From Candidatus Dormiibacterota bacterium (GTDB lineage: Bacteria; Chloroflexota; Dormibacteria; Aeolococcales; Aeolococcaceae), in contig PKXZ01000090.1 of the NCBI GenBank assembly GCA_003132525.1, forward strand, positions 2,118 through 35,175: 33,058 nucleotides of DNA, written 5' to 3'. The notes beneath the pieces are model-generated. The model ran no database searches. It saw only the letters and a program-made list of their open reading frames with translations, and was not told where the DNA came from. Position numbers and translations under genes: made by a program. Of this stretch, positions 15,260 through 22,777 are shown one piece after another (the stretch's first letter is position 1; every line of letters begins with the position of its first letter).

Positions 15260-16009
15260 ATGATGCGCGTGATGACAGACACACCCGCCACCGGCACCTC
15301 GTGGTCGGACCTCGCCGAGAGACTCACGCTGGCGCTTCACCCGCTGGCGGCTCCGATTGCGATCACGTTCCTCGCCGCCGCGAACGCTGACATCCCTGCC
15401 TTCGAGGCTGCGATGCCAGAGGCGACACCGGATGGACGGACCGGACGCGTCGCGGCCGGCTGCGTGTTCTGGATGCACGCGACGGATCGCACCTTCACCA
15501 CCGCGCCGGCCGACCATGCCAACTGCAGCGTCGGCAGCTACACCCACGGCCTGCTCAGCCTCGAAGAGGCCGCCACCCACAGCGATGTCGCCACGCTCGT
15601 GGAGTCGGGCTGGGTGAGCCCGGAGGTATTCCCCGGCATCCCAGCGGTCAGTACCCGCCCTGCATCGATCGCCTACGGCCCGCTTGCTGAGACGCACGTG
15701 ACCCCGAGCGTCATCCTGCTTCGCCTCAACGGGCAGGGAATGATGGTCATGACCGACGCTCTCCCCGACCTGCGGATCGAGGGAAAGCCTCAATGCCACA
15801 TCATCGCTGTAGCCCACGAGCAAGCGCGGGTCGCCGCGTCCGTCGGCTGTGCCCTGAGCCGCGCTCGCACCGGGATGGGCGCGCACGCGCTCACCTGCGC
15901 AATCCCTGCGTCGACGGCGGCGGAGGTCACCGGCCTTGTCGAGCGCGCGGCGGGCATCGATGGCGTGGTGACCCGGTACGCCGCCCAGGACGCACAGCGC
16001 TTCCGCTAG
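15260..16009 (+). CDS. DUF169 family protein
   Basis: A 249-residue soluble protein of the DUF169 (COG2043) type. After an N-terminal helix region with LTLALHPLAAPIAITF, it has the family block GCVFWMHATDRTFTTAP followed by DHANCSVGSYTHGLL, with conserved Cys and Gly residues. Later come a substrate-like segment with VILLRLNGQGMMVM and a Cys-containing GCALSRARTGMG region. The function of DUF169 is not established; the conserved Cys residues suggest metal or cluster binding (inference). It lies 25 bases after the CCAEP-tail radical SAM gene and is almost certainly co-transcribed. The start is uncertain: ATG codons at 15260, 15263 and 15272 are all in frame and none has a good ribosome binding site. 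Confidence 0.85.
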   Translation: MMRVMTDTPATGTSWSDLAERLTLALHPLAAPIAITFLAAANADIPAFEAAMPEATPDGRTGRVAAGCVFWMHATDRTFTTAPADHANCSVGSYTHGLLSLEEAATHSDVATLVESGWVSPEVFPGIPAVSTRPASIAYGPLAETHVTPSVILLRLNGQGMMVMTDALPDLRIEGKPQCHIIAVAHEQARVAASVGCALSRARTGMGAHALTCAIPASTAAEVTGLVERAAGIDGVVTRYAAQDAQRFR

Positions 16010-16130
16010 CCGCGCAAACCGTCAGCCGACGCGACGCCGGAAGCTCACCGCGGACAACGCGACCGCTCCGATGATGATTCCAACCGTCCAGGCGAGCCCG
16101 ACCAAGAGAGTCGACTCCACCGCGGTGAAC

Positions 16131-16342
16131 CTCGAATCAGAGGCGGAGGCGGAGCGTGACACCGGCCTGACCGATGAGGAGTGGATGCAGACGCAGGAGG
16201 ACGGATGGCGACGATAGCGCGCTCGGGCAAGTTCCCAACGCTTGTGAGTCTCGTCGAGCACGACATCGACTTCAACCTTGACGAGTTCTTCGAGTTCGGA
16301 CTGAAGCGCCTGCTTGACGGCATCGCGAATTTGCTCGAGTAA
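16131..16342 (+). pseudogene. TetR-family regulator remnant (C-terminal part, frameshifted)
   Basis: Two consecutive frames together spell the C-terminal end of a TetR regulator. The first reads LESEAEAERDTGLTDEEW and on to EDGWRR before TAG at 16215-16217. The second, entered at about 16205-16214, reads IARSGKFPTLVSLVEHD and ends FEFGLKRLLDGIANLLE before TAA at 16340-16342. The EEW, SGxFPTL and FEFGLxRLLDGI motifs are characteristic of the ligand-domain end of one TetR subgroup. A one-base indel near 16210 breaks the frame, and the DNA-binding half is missing. The preceding 120 bases (16010-16130) show only a minus-strand frame with a hydrophobic stretch (LLVGLAWTVGIIIGAVAL), perhaps another fragment. 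The 365-base gap holds nothing else. Confidence 0.65.
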
Positions 16343-16374
16343 CGCATCAGCGGCGGGCCCGTTCTACGGTCACC

Positions 16375-17574
16375 ATGCTCGCCTTTCGCCTCAGTGGCGT
16401 CGCCGCGGCGTTGCTGCTGGCCGGCTGCAGCGCCCAGATCGCACCCCGAGAGTCGCCGTCCACGACCACGTCGCCGTCGCCGTCGGTCAATCCCACGCCG
16501 AGCGCCACACCGTCGTCCACTCCCGCAACAGTCGCCCTGACTGCGGGCTCGATCCACCCCGAGTCGGTCACCTTCATCTCCCCTGACGTCGGTTGGGTGC
16601 TTGGCATCTCTGCTTGCGGAGACAGTTCCTGCCTGCGCCTTGCAAAGACCGCTGATGCGGGAGGGGCATGGATGTGGGTGACATCCACGGGACTGTCAGC
16701 ACTGTCCACCGACACCCAGTGGCGAGTGCGCTTTGCGGACAGCGAGGATGGATGGATATCAGGACCGCTCCTGTTCGCAACCCACGACGCCGGCAGCACG
16801 TGGACACGGGTCGCGTTTCCCAGGGAGGGCTCGTCAGGCGCCTCGGTGGATGCCCTGGAAACCGCTGACGGGCGCGTCTACGCGGAGATCGCCGAGGGAA
16901 TTGAACCCAATACGGACGGGCCGGCCGTGCTGTTCGAGAGCCCGACGAACCGCGATTCGTGGCAACCGGTATCTGGCGTCACCACAGGCAAGGCTGGGTA
17001 CGCGGGCGAAATCTCAGTGGCGCAAGGAGTTTTCTGGGCAACGTTGCACCCGGCTGTAGTCACAGCGGAGGGAAACACTGAGACCTCCACGCTCTATCGC
17101 AGCCTCGATGGCGTGACGTGGCGGAGCGAACCGCAACCATGCCCGTCCGGCTGGGGCGCCACCGTGGCGGCCGCAACGTCGGCGCGTGTGTTCATCATCT
17201 GCTCGGGTGGCGGCGGGGCAGGTTCTGAGGAGAAAATGGCCTACGTCTCGGACAACGACGGCGCGAGCTACGCGCCCGTGTCGGACCCACCCCTGGGCGG
17301 CGACTTCGAGGCCGTTGCCGCGTCGCCAACGGGCGTCTCCGTGGCCGCGGCCTCGGGCGCCACCTACATCTACGCGAGCTTCAATGGCGGCGCGACGTGG
17401 ACAACCGCGTTCGGGATCGGCGATGGCGGGTTGGGATTGTCGGATCTCGGCTTCACGACTGCAACTCAGGGTGTCGTGATCCATGGACAGACGAACTACC
17501 CGCAGAGCCTGCAACTGCTCATGACCCGAGATGGCGGTCACCAATGGGAGCCGGTTCCGGTCAGTCCAACCTGA
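16375..17574 (+). CDS. Lipoprotein with BNR/Ycf48-like repeats
   Basis: A 399-residue exported lipoprotein. The signal peptide ends in the lipobox LLAGC at about residue 19. A Ser/Thr/Pro linker follows, then a beta-propeller-like region of BNR repeats. Repeats are recognisable by Asp-box-like motifs: AGGAWMWV, DAGSTWTRV, SLDGVTWRS, NGGATWTT and DGGHQWEPV. Alternating PDVGWVLG, SEDGWISG and TATQGVVI segments are typical of the Ycf48/sialidase-related exo-alpha fold seen in many soil bacteria. No sialidase active-site Arg or Asp arrangement can be assigned, so it is probably a binding or scaffold protein at the cell surface. The ATG at 16375 directly precedes the signal peptide; there is no ribosome binding site. 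Confidence 0.85.
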   Translation: MLAFRLSGVAAALLLAGCSAQIAPRESPSTTTSPSPSVNPTPSATPSSTPATVALTAGSIHPESVTFISPDVGWVLGISACGDSSCLRLAKTADAGGAWMWVTSTGLSALSTDTQWRVRFADSEDGWISGPLLFATHDAGSTWTRVAFPREGSSGASVDALETADGRVYAEIAEGIEPNTDGPAVLFESPTNRDSWQPVSGVTTGKAGYAGEISVAQGVFWATLHPAVVTAEGNTETSTLYRSLDGVTWRSEPQPCPSGWGATVAAATSARVFIICSGGGGAGSEEKMAYVSDNDGASYAPVSDPPLGGDFEAVAASPTGVSVAAASGATYIYASFNGGATWTTAFGIGDGGLGLSDLGFTTATQGVVIHGQTNYPQSLQLLMTRDGGHQWEPVPVSPT

Positions 17575-17711
17575 TCGCAACGTCTCGGCCTCCTCGTTGA
17601 GGCGGCTGGGCCGCCCCGTTACCGTCGATTCCACGTTCACAACCATCGAATCGGTGCGCTTCCGTTACCGATGGACCACCGAGTGTTGGCGCGAGTCGGA
17701 CGTGGGCCGCC

Positions 17712-17717
17712 TAGTCT
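17712..17717 (+). promoter_or_regulatory. -10 box of the GGDEF-EAL gene
   Basis: TAGTCT lies 7 bases before the GTG at 17725. No good -35 box is seen at normal spacing; TTGGCG at 17686-17691 would need a 20-base spacer. This box is the main argument for starting the protein at 17725 instead of the in-frame ATG at 17671. Confidence 0.4.
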
Positions 17718-17724
17718 GCTTAGC

Positions 17725-20049
17725 GTGGCTATCGCTCACCCTCAGTTTCGAGCTGCGAGCGCTCGCGCGCAAGGCAATCCTGCCCCCAGATGGATACCCG
17801 CGGTCTACGCGGTCTTGGGGGTTCTCCTTGCCGCCTACCTGATCTCACTGCTCGTCCGGAGCCCCACGCAATCGATACCACTGATCGATGACTGGGGGAT
17901 CTCCGCGTTCGAGCTCGTGGTCAGCGGACTCTGTCTCTGGCGTGCCGCCACGTCGCGCCGACGCGCCATACCCTTGCTGCTCGGCCTCGGCATCCTGTTC
18001 TGGACTCTCGGCGACGCGGTCCTTGCCGCGGAATCGGCGGGCGGCGCCACCCCTCCGGTCCCGTCACTCGCCGACCTGCTCTACCTGGCCTTCTACCCGA
18101 CCGTCTACGTCGCGCTCGTACTCCTGACACGTAAGCACCTCAACCGATTGGGTGCGACGACGTGGCTGGACGGCGCCGTGGCCGGCCTCGGCGCGGCAGC
18201 CCTCTGCGCATGCTTCGCCTTCAACACGATCCTGCATTCCGTCGGCGGGAGCGGGCTGTCGGTCGCCACCGACCTCGCCTACCCGATCGGCGACGGCTTG
18301 CTGCTCATCCTCGCAGTCGGCGGGACGGCCATCATCACCGGCCGGAACAAAACCCAGTGGTTGCTCGTCGCCGGCGCGATTGGGATCACCGCAGTTGGCG
18401 ACACCTTCAACCTCTTCTCCGGCTCAGGAGCACCCTCCCAGGTCGGGACGATCTTCAACGGCATGGCGTGGCCGTGCGCGATCCTGCTCATCTCCATCGC
18501 GGTCTGGGTGCGTCCGCTGCAGCGGAGTCCCCTGGCCATCGACGTGGCCCCTGGATTCCTGCTTCCGGGCCTCGGCGCCGGCGCAGGCCTCTCGATACTC
18601 GTTGTCGACACCCTGCATCAGGTCACCCCAGTGGCTGTAGGCCTGGCCACAGCGACGCTGATCACCGTCGGCGTCCGTCTGGCCCTGTCAGTGCGCGGCC
18701 TCCGGCTCCTCACGGAGAAACGGCACCGACAGTCCATCACCGACGACCTGACGGGCCTCGGCAACCGCCGCCAGCTGTTCAACCTGCTCGACGCATTCTT
18801 CGCTGACTATGCCGACCCCGATACCGTCGACCGCCGCCTCTCGCTCCTCTATGTCGACCTGGATCATTTCAAGGAGATCAACGATTCGTTCGGTCATTCC
18901 GCCGGCGACGAACTGCTCCGGCAGTTGGGGCCCCGACTCAAGGCTCGCCTTCGGGATACCGATGTCCTGGTACGGGTGGGTGGCGATGAGCTGGCCGTCT
19001 TGATCCTTGACGCCGACTCCAACTACGCATCGGCGGTCGCCCAACGGCTGATCACCGAGCTCGATCAGCCCTTCGAGCTCGACACGATCAGTGTTCGAGT
19101 TGGTGCCAGTATTGGCATCGCGAGCGCGCCGGTGGACGCGACTGACAGCGCAGGGTTGCTGCGCTGCGCCGACCTCGCGATGTACCGAGCCAAAATCGGC
19201 CCCGCTCCGTATGAGATCTATCGCCGCGAGGTCGACGACGACGGCAACCGGCTGCGATTGGTGGACGAGCTTCGCGACGCGATTCTCGGTGGCCATCTCG
19301 AGGTGTACTACCAACCCCAGATCGATCTGGTGACCGGCGAGCGGTCGGCGATGGAGGCCCTGGTGCGCTGGCCACATGAGCGACTTGGACTCATCCCGCC
19401 GCTCGACTTCATTCCGCTTGCTGAAGACGCAGGGCTCATGCAATCGCTCACCGCGCTCGTCCTGGAACGGGCGGTGCAGCAGTGTGCCGCCTGGCGCGCA
19501 GCCGGCCAGATGTTGAGCATCTCTGTCAACGTCTCGGCGACCAATCTGCTCGATGCCGGATTCAGCGGGTCTGTCATGGCCACGCTGGAACGCCATGGCG
19601 TCGCACCCTCGTCGCTGATCCTGGAGATCACCGAGACCACGATCATTCGAGACTTCGAGCTCTGCAAGCAGGTGATCACCCAGCTTCGAGCGCTCGGACT
19701 GGGCGTCTCGATCGACGATTTCGGCGCGGGGGTCACCTCTCTCGCGTATCTCGGGAGTCTCGCCGCCAGCGAGCTGAAGCTCGATCGAAGCTTCCTGTCC
19801 CGGCTCGCCACCGGGGACACGGAGCGAAATCTCGCCCTGGTCCGCGCGACCATCGCACTCGGGCACAAGCTGAACATGCGCGTGGTCGCGGAGGGAATCG
19901 AGGACGTCGAAGCCCTCAACCTGATCGCCGCCATTGGTTGCGACCTCGCCCAGGGGTACTACATCAGTCAGCCGATGCCTGCGCGAGATTTCAATACGCA
20001 CGCGGCGCCGATGGAAGATCTCCCTTCGGCCGAGTCCGACGTCGCGTAA
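17725..20049 (+). CDS. Membrane GGDEF-EAL cyclic-di-GMP protein
   Basis: A 774-residue bifunctional-type protein. About nine or ten membrane helices occupy residues 15-320, an unassigned sensor. The diguanylate cyclase domain follows (about 335-500) with DLTGLGNRR and a GGDEL signature at 419-423, so the last residue differs from GGDEF. An I-site-type RxxD (RDTD) lies upstream. The phosphodiesterase domain (about 515-760) has EALVRW with the catalytic Glu at about 544, SVNVSATNL, EITET, IDDFGAGVTSL, LKLDRSFLS, VAEGIED and QGYYIS. All known metal and catalytic residues are therefore present, and hydrolysis of cyclic-di-GMP is likely. Cyclase activity is possible but the GGDEL change makes it less sure. 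GTG at 17725 is chosen for its -10 box; ATG at 17671 is the alternative. The HD-GYP gene follows 172 bases later. Confidence 0.93.
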   Translation: MAIAHPQFRAASARAQGNPAPRWIPAVYAVLGVLLAAYLISLLVRSPTQSIPLIDDWGISAFELVVSGLCLWRAATSRRRAIPLLLGLGILFWTLGDAVLAAESAGGATPPVPSLADLLYLAFYPTVYVALVLLTRKHLNRLGATTWLDGAVAGLGAAALCACFAFNTILHSVGGSGLSVATDLAYPIGDGLLLILAVGGTAIITGRNKTQWLLVAGAIGITAVGDTFNLFSGSGAPSQVGTIFNGMAWPCAILLISIAVWVRPLQRSPLAIDVAPGFLLPGLGAGAGLSILVVDTLHQVTPVAVGLATATLITVGVRLALSVRGLRLLTEKRHRQSITDDLTGLGNRRQLFNLLDAFFADYADPDTVDRRLSLLYVDLDHFKEINDSFGHSAGDELLRQLGPRLKARLRDTDVLVRVGGDELAVLILDADSNYASAVAQRLITELDQPFELDTISVRVGASIGIASAPVDATDSAGLLRCADLAMYRAKIGPAPYEIYRREVDDDGNRLRLVDELRDAILGGHLEVYYQPQIDLVTGERSAMEALVRWPHERLGLIPPLDFIPLAEDAGLMQSLTALVLERAVQQCAAWRAAGQMLSISVNVSATNLLDAGFSGSVMATLERHGVAPSSLILEITETTIIRDFELCKQVITQLRALGLGVSIDDFGAGVTSLAYLGSLAASELKLDRSFLSRLATGDTERNLALVRATIALGHKLNMRVVAEGIEDVEALNLIAAIGCDLAQGYYISQPMPARDFNTHAAPMEDLPSAESDVA

Positions 20050-20221
20050 TTCGGCAAGCGAGCGTACCGGGCGAGGAATTCAAGAATTCGGTCTCGCTGG
20101 ATCGCTGTCCGAACCCTTTACAAGTTCGTGACCGCGGCATGCGAGGCCGCGCGAGGACACAACTGCCAGCGTTAGTCGACGTCCCCTTGGGGGACTTGTT
20201 GCCTATGCAAAAGGGGTAGGA

Positions 20222-22000
20222 GTGCAGTTCCGGCGGCGCAGATTTGGACAGCAGGCGGGCGACGATCGATGGCAGCGCCGGCCTGCACTCAGCCGGGCGC
20301 TCCGCGTCGGCATTTTCCTGGGACCCATCGCTGCGTCCCTCCTGATCGCGACCCTGCTCAGCCGCGCACTGCCGCGTGCGAGTGGACCGCTCACCGCCGT
20401 GCTCTGGGTGGGGATCGTCGCCTGCGGATCGCTGGTCACCCTCGTGATCTTCGAGCGCGCAGCCCGGCGCCTGCTCCCGCTGGCGGCCCTGCTCAACGTC
20501 TCCCTGCTTTTCCCAGATAAGGCGCCTGCTCGTTTCGCGGTGGCGCGCCGAACGGGCAGTCCTCGCCAGTTGCAGGAGCAGCTCGCCGAGGCACGCGCCT
20601 CCGGTCACCAGGACGATGCCCAACGCATGCAAGCGGTGGTCGAGATGGTGCTCGCGCTCAGCGTGCACGACAAGGGCACACGCGGTCACTCGGAGCGAGT
20701 CCGCGTGTTCACGGATCTCCTCGCTCAGGAGCTGAAGATCGATCCCGCCGGGCAGGCACGGTTGCGCTGGGCCGCCCTGCTCCACGATGTCGGCAAGCTC
20801 GAGGTGCCGACGGCACTGCTCAACAAACCCGGCACACCCGATGCGGACGAATGGAAGGTGCTCCACCGGCATCCTGAGGAGGGCGCGCGCATGGTCGCGC
20901 CACTCCTGCCGTGGCTCGGCGAATGGGGCAAGGCGGTGGTGGAACACCACGAGCGCTACGACGGCACCGGCTATCCATTCGGGCTTAAGGCTCAGGAGAT
21001 CTCGCTCGGCGCGCGGATCGTCGCCGTCGCCGATACCTACGAGGTGATGACCGCCCCGCGCCCCTACAAGCGCGCCATGAGCATCGCTGCGGCTCGCGCG
21101 GAACTGACCCGCGTGGCGGGCACCCAGCTCGACCCCGGCATCGTTCGGGCCTTTCTGAACATCTCGGTGGGCCGCCTCTGGCGCACGATCGGCGTTGGCG
21201 CGTGGATCGGGCAGATCCCGGCGCTCGGCCGGCTCTGGGCGGAACTCGCGAAGGTCGGGTCATGGGCCGGCGCCGGTGCACTGACCGCAACCACGGCGGT
21301 AGTGGTCGCGGTGAGCGGCCTGGGCGCGCCTTCGCCGAGCGCCTCGAGTCTGCTTGCCTCGCTGGGATCCCCGGCGCACGCGGCATCGCCACGAGCGTCA
21401 GGCACTCCCGTTGTCGCGCCGACGACCAGACCATCCTCGTCACCCGCACCAACTGCGGTGGGGCCAACCGGTCCCGCCTCTGCGGCGCCCAGCCAATCTG
21501 CTGCCCACCCTACCGCGCGGTCGACGCCAAAACCAACCCCGCGACCGACGGCGACTCCGAAACCAACGCCGACGCCCGTCCCGACGCCGTCCCCAAGTCC
21601 CACTCCAGATCCATGGAGTTGCGCGTCGTGCATCCATACATCATCGTCCTGCACGAGTTATTGCACCAACAACTATCTGCCAGTCTGCATCACCTACTGC
21701 GACGGCAACGACAACTGGTCATGCACGTCGCATTGTTTTGGTAACCACAACCGCTCGTGCATCACCTACTGCGTGGGTCAGAACAACATCAGGTGCAAGA
21801 CGGACTGTCGCCTCAACGGATCGTTCGTCGCCACGCAGGGTTCTTCGCCTCCGTCGCCGCTCGTCGGCGCACTGAGTCCAGCGGGCGGGGGGACCCGCCG
21901 GGATGCCAATCCACGGAGGCACGACATAAGCGGGCGAATAGCGACCTCGCTCGCTCATGGGCAGAACCAGGGCATTGCGACGCTCGAGGACTGGTTGTGA
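20222..22000 (+). CDS. Membrane HD-GYP phosphodiesterase with Cys-repeat tail
   Basis: A 592-residue protein. Two membrane helices lie at about residues 22-75. A cytoplasmic HD-GYP domain follows (about 135-310) with RGHSERV, the HD pair His188-Asp189 in LLHDVGK, HPEEGA, HHERYDGTGYP with GYP at 250-252, and ADTYEVMTA; all metal ligands are present, so cyclic-di-GMP hydrolysis is expected. A third helix lies near 345-370. Next is a Pro/Thr-rich linker (about 375-465), five 12-residue Cys repeats (476-535) and a polar tail ending EDWL. With three helices the tail would be outside the cell. The GTG at 20222 follows AAGGGG by 5 bases. The gap before it (20050-20221) shows only a weak GTCCCC/GGGGAC hairpin at 20181-20195. 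The next gene overlaps the stop codon. Confidence 0.9.
   Translation: MQFRRRRFGQQAGDDRWQRRPALSRALRVGIFLGPIAASLLIATLLSRALPRASGPLTAVLWVGIVACGSLVTLVIFERAARRLLPLAALLNVSLLFPDKAPARFAVARRTGSPRQLQEQLAEARASGHQDDAQRMQAVVEMVLALSVHDKGTRGHSERVRVFTDLLAQELKIDPAGQARLRWAALLHDVGKLEVPTALLNKPGTPDADEWKVLHRHPEEGARMVAPLLPWLGEWGKAVVEHHERYDGTGYPFGLKAQEISLGARIVAVADTYEVMTAPRPYKRAMSIAAARAELTRVAGTQLDPGIVRAFLNISVGRLWRTIGVGAWIGQIPALGRLWAELAKVGSWAGAGALTATTAVVVAVSGLGAPSPSASSLLASLGSPAHAASPRASGTPVVAPTTRPSSSPAPTAVGPTGPASAAPSQSAAHPTARSTPKPTPRPTATPKPTPTPVPTPSPSPTPDPWSCASCIHTSSSCTSYCTNNYLPVCITYCDGNDNWSCTSHCFGNHNRSCITYCVGQNNIRCKTDCRLNGSFVATQGSSPPSPLVGALSPAGGGTRRDANPRRHDISGRIATSLAHGQNQGIATLEDWL
21647..21826 (+). repeat. Five tandem 36-base repeats encoding a C-x3-C motif
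   Basis: Five in-frame 36-base units start at 21647, 21683, 21719, 21755 and 21791. They encode SCTSYCTNNYLP, VCITYCDGNDNW, SCTSHCFGNHNR, SCITYCVGQNNI and RCKTDCRLNGSF. Each has Cys-x3-Cys followed by a stretch rich in Asn and Gly. An extra CxxC (SCASC) precedes the first unit. The DNA has diverged between units, so the array is selected at protein level and not a recent duplication. Confidence 0.85.
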
Positions 22001-22674
22001 TCTCGGCGTTCCGGCGCCAGCGCGGAGATGACACCCGTGTTCTCCCGGAGCCAGGCGTCAGCTGCTCCATCCCGGGGTGTGGCCGGCACGACGCTCAGCC
22101 GTGCGCATATTGCGACCGGCGCGGTCGATCGTGCAGCGTGGCGTCGTGCCCGGCACACACCGTCATTGTGGCGGCCGTCGCCTACTGCAGGCGCCATGCC
22201 GGGACGGTCAACGCACTCGCTGCCACCGAACCGGATTCCGGTGGGATGCCCGATCTCCACGATCGTGCACCGTCGCTGGTCAACTGGATCGCCAGCGACA
22301 TGGACGGAACGATCCGTGCCCTCCTCATCGACGCAACTCGGCCGCGTGAGCGTGTCCTCAGTGACGGATGTGTCCAGCTCACCCGCGACATGCTCCGGCG
22401 CGGTCGATGGGAGCGAAGCTGGCGCATCATCGACGATACCGGCCTGGTCCTGAAGGTGAGCATCCATATCGATGACGGCGACGATTCTCTCGTCCACGTC
22501 CGCGTCGGTGACGTCACCGTTGGTGAGGGCATCCCGCCATGGATCACGAACCGCCGCAATGGCGATGCCGTCGCTGCATCGATCGATGTCGCGCAGCGGC
22601 AGCACTTCTACAGTTCGCTTGAGGAAGCGATCGCCGGAGCGCTGCGTGACCCCGGACAGTTCACGCGGGACTGA
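21997..22674 (+). CDS. Cys/His-rich protein of unknown function, coupled to HD-GYP gene
   Basis: A 225-residue soluble protein. The GTG start overlaps the HD-GYP stop codon as GTGA (21997-22000), a classic coupling arrangement, so the two proteins are probably made in a fixed ratio. The first 70 residues hold a Cys/His cluster that looks like a zinc-binding module: CSIPGC, CAYCDRRGRSCSVASC, then CPAH and YCRRHAG. The remainder (about residues 95-225) is a mixed alpha/beta region with LVNWIASDMDGTIRALL, ERSWRIID and DPGQFTRD at the end. I recall similar Cys-rich proteins with the YCRRHAGT segment from uncultured Chloroflexota-like genomes, but no function is known to me. There is no signal peptide or membrane segment, so it should act in the cytoplasm. 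Confidence 0.75.
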   Translation: MISAFRRQRGDDTRVLPEPGVSCSIPGCGRHDAQPCAYCDRRGRSCSVASCPAHTVIVAAVAYCRRHAGTVNALAATEPDSGGMPDLHDRAPSLVNWIASDMDGTIRALLIDATRPRERVLSDGCVQLTRDMLRRGRWERSWRIIDDTGLVLKVSIHIDDGDDSLVHVRVGDVTVGEGIPPWITNRRNGDAVAASIDVAQRQHFYSSLEEAIAGALRDPGQFTRD

Positions 22675-22734
22675 CGCGCCACTGCGCGAGCGGCCGTGAG
22701 CCGCGATCCTGGCTCTGCACATCGCCTGAGCGTG

Positions 22735-22765
22735 AAAAGAGGGGCCGCCCGAAGGCGACCCCTCT
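22735..22765 (-). terminator. Intrinsic terminator of the secreted-protein gene
   Basis: On the minus strand the arms AGAGGGGTCGCC and GGCGGCCCCTCT pair over 12 positions with one mismatch around a TTCG tetraloop (stem 22738-22765), followed by TTTT (22735-22738). It lies 12 bases beyond the stop codon of the secreted-protein gene that ends at 22778. On the plus strand there is no T run, so it is directional. Confidence 0.85.
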
Positions 22766-22777
22766 CAGCGCATCAGA

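Noticed and set aside
13786-15327. A 513-codon minus-strand open frame opposite the radical SAM gene
   Set aside because: It is antisense to a well-supported gene, has no domain, and such long antisense frames are expected in GC-rich DNA.
16022-16261. A 79-codon minus-strand frame with one hydrophobic helix
   Set aside because: The N-terminal half is antisense to the TetR remnant and no ribosome binding site is present; kept only as a possible fragment.
18688-20001. A 437-codon minus-strand open frame opposite the GGDEF-EAL gene
   Set aside because: Antisense to conserved catalytic domains and without any recognisable motif.
20050-20221. Cyclic-di-GMP riboswitch or terminator between the GGDEF-EAL and HD-GYP genes
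   Set aside because: None of the conserved GEMM-type motifs was found. The GTCCCC/GGGGAC hairpin at 20181-20195 is short, has no T run, and the double GAATTC nearby looks like chance.
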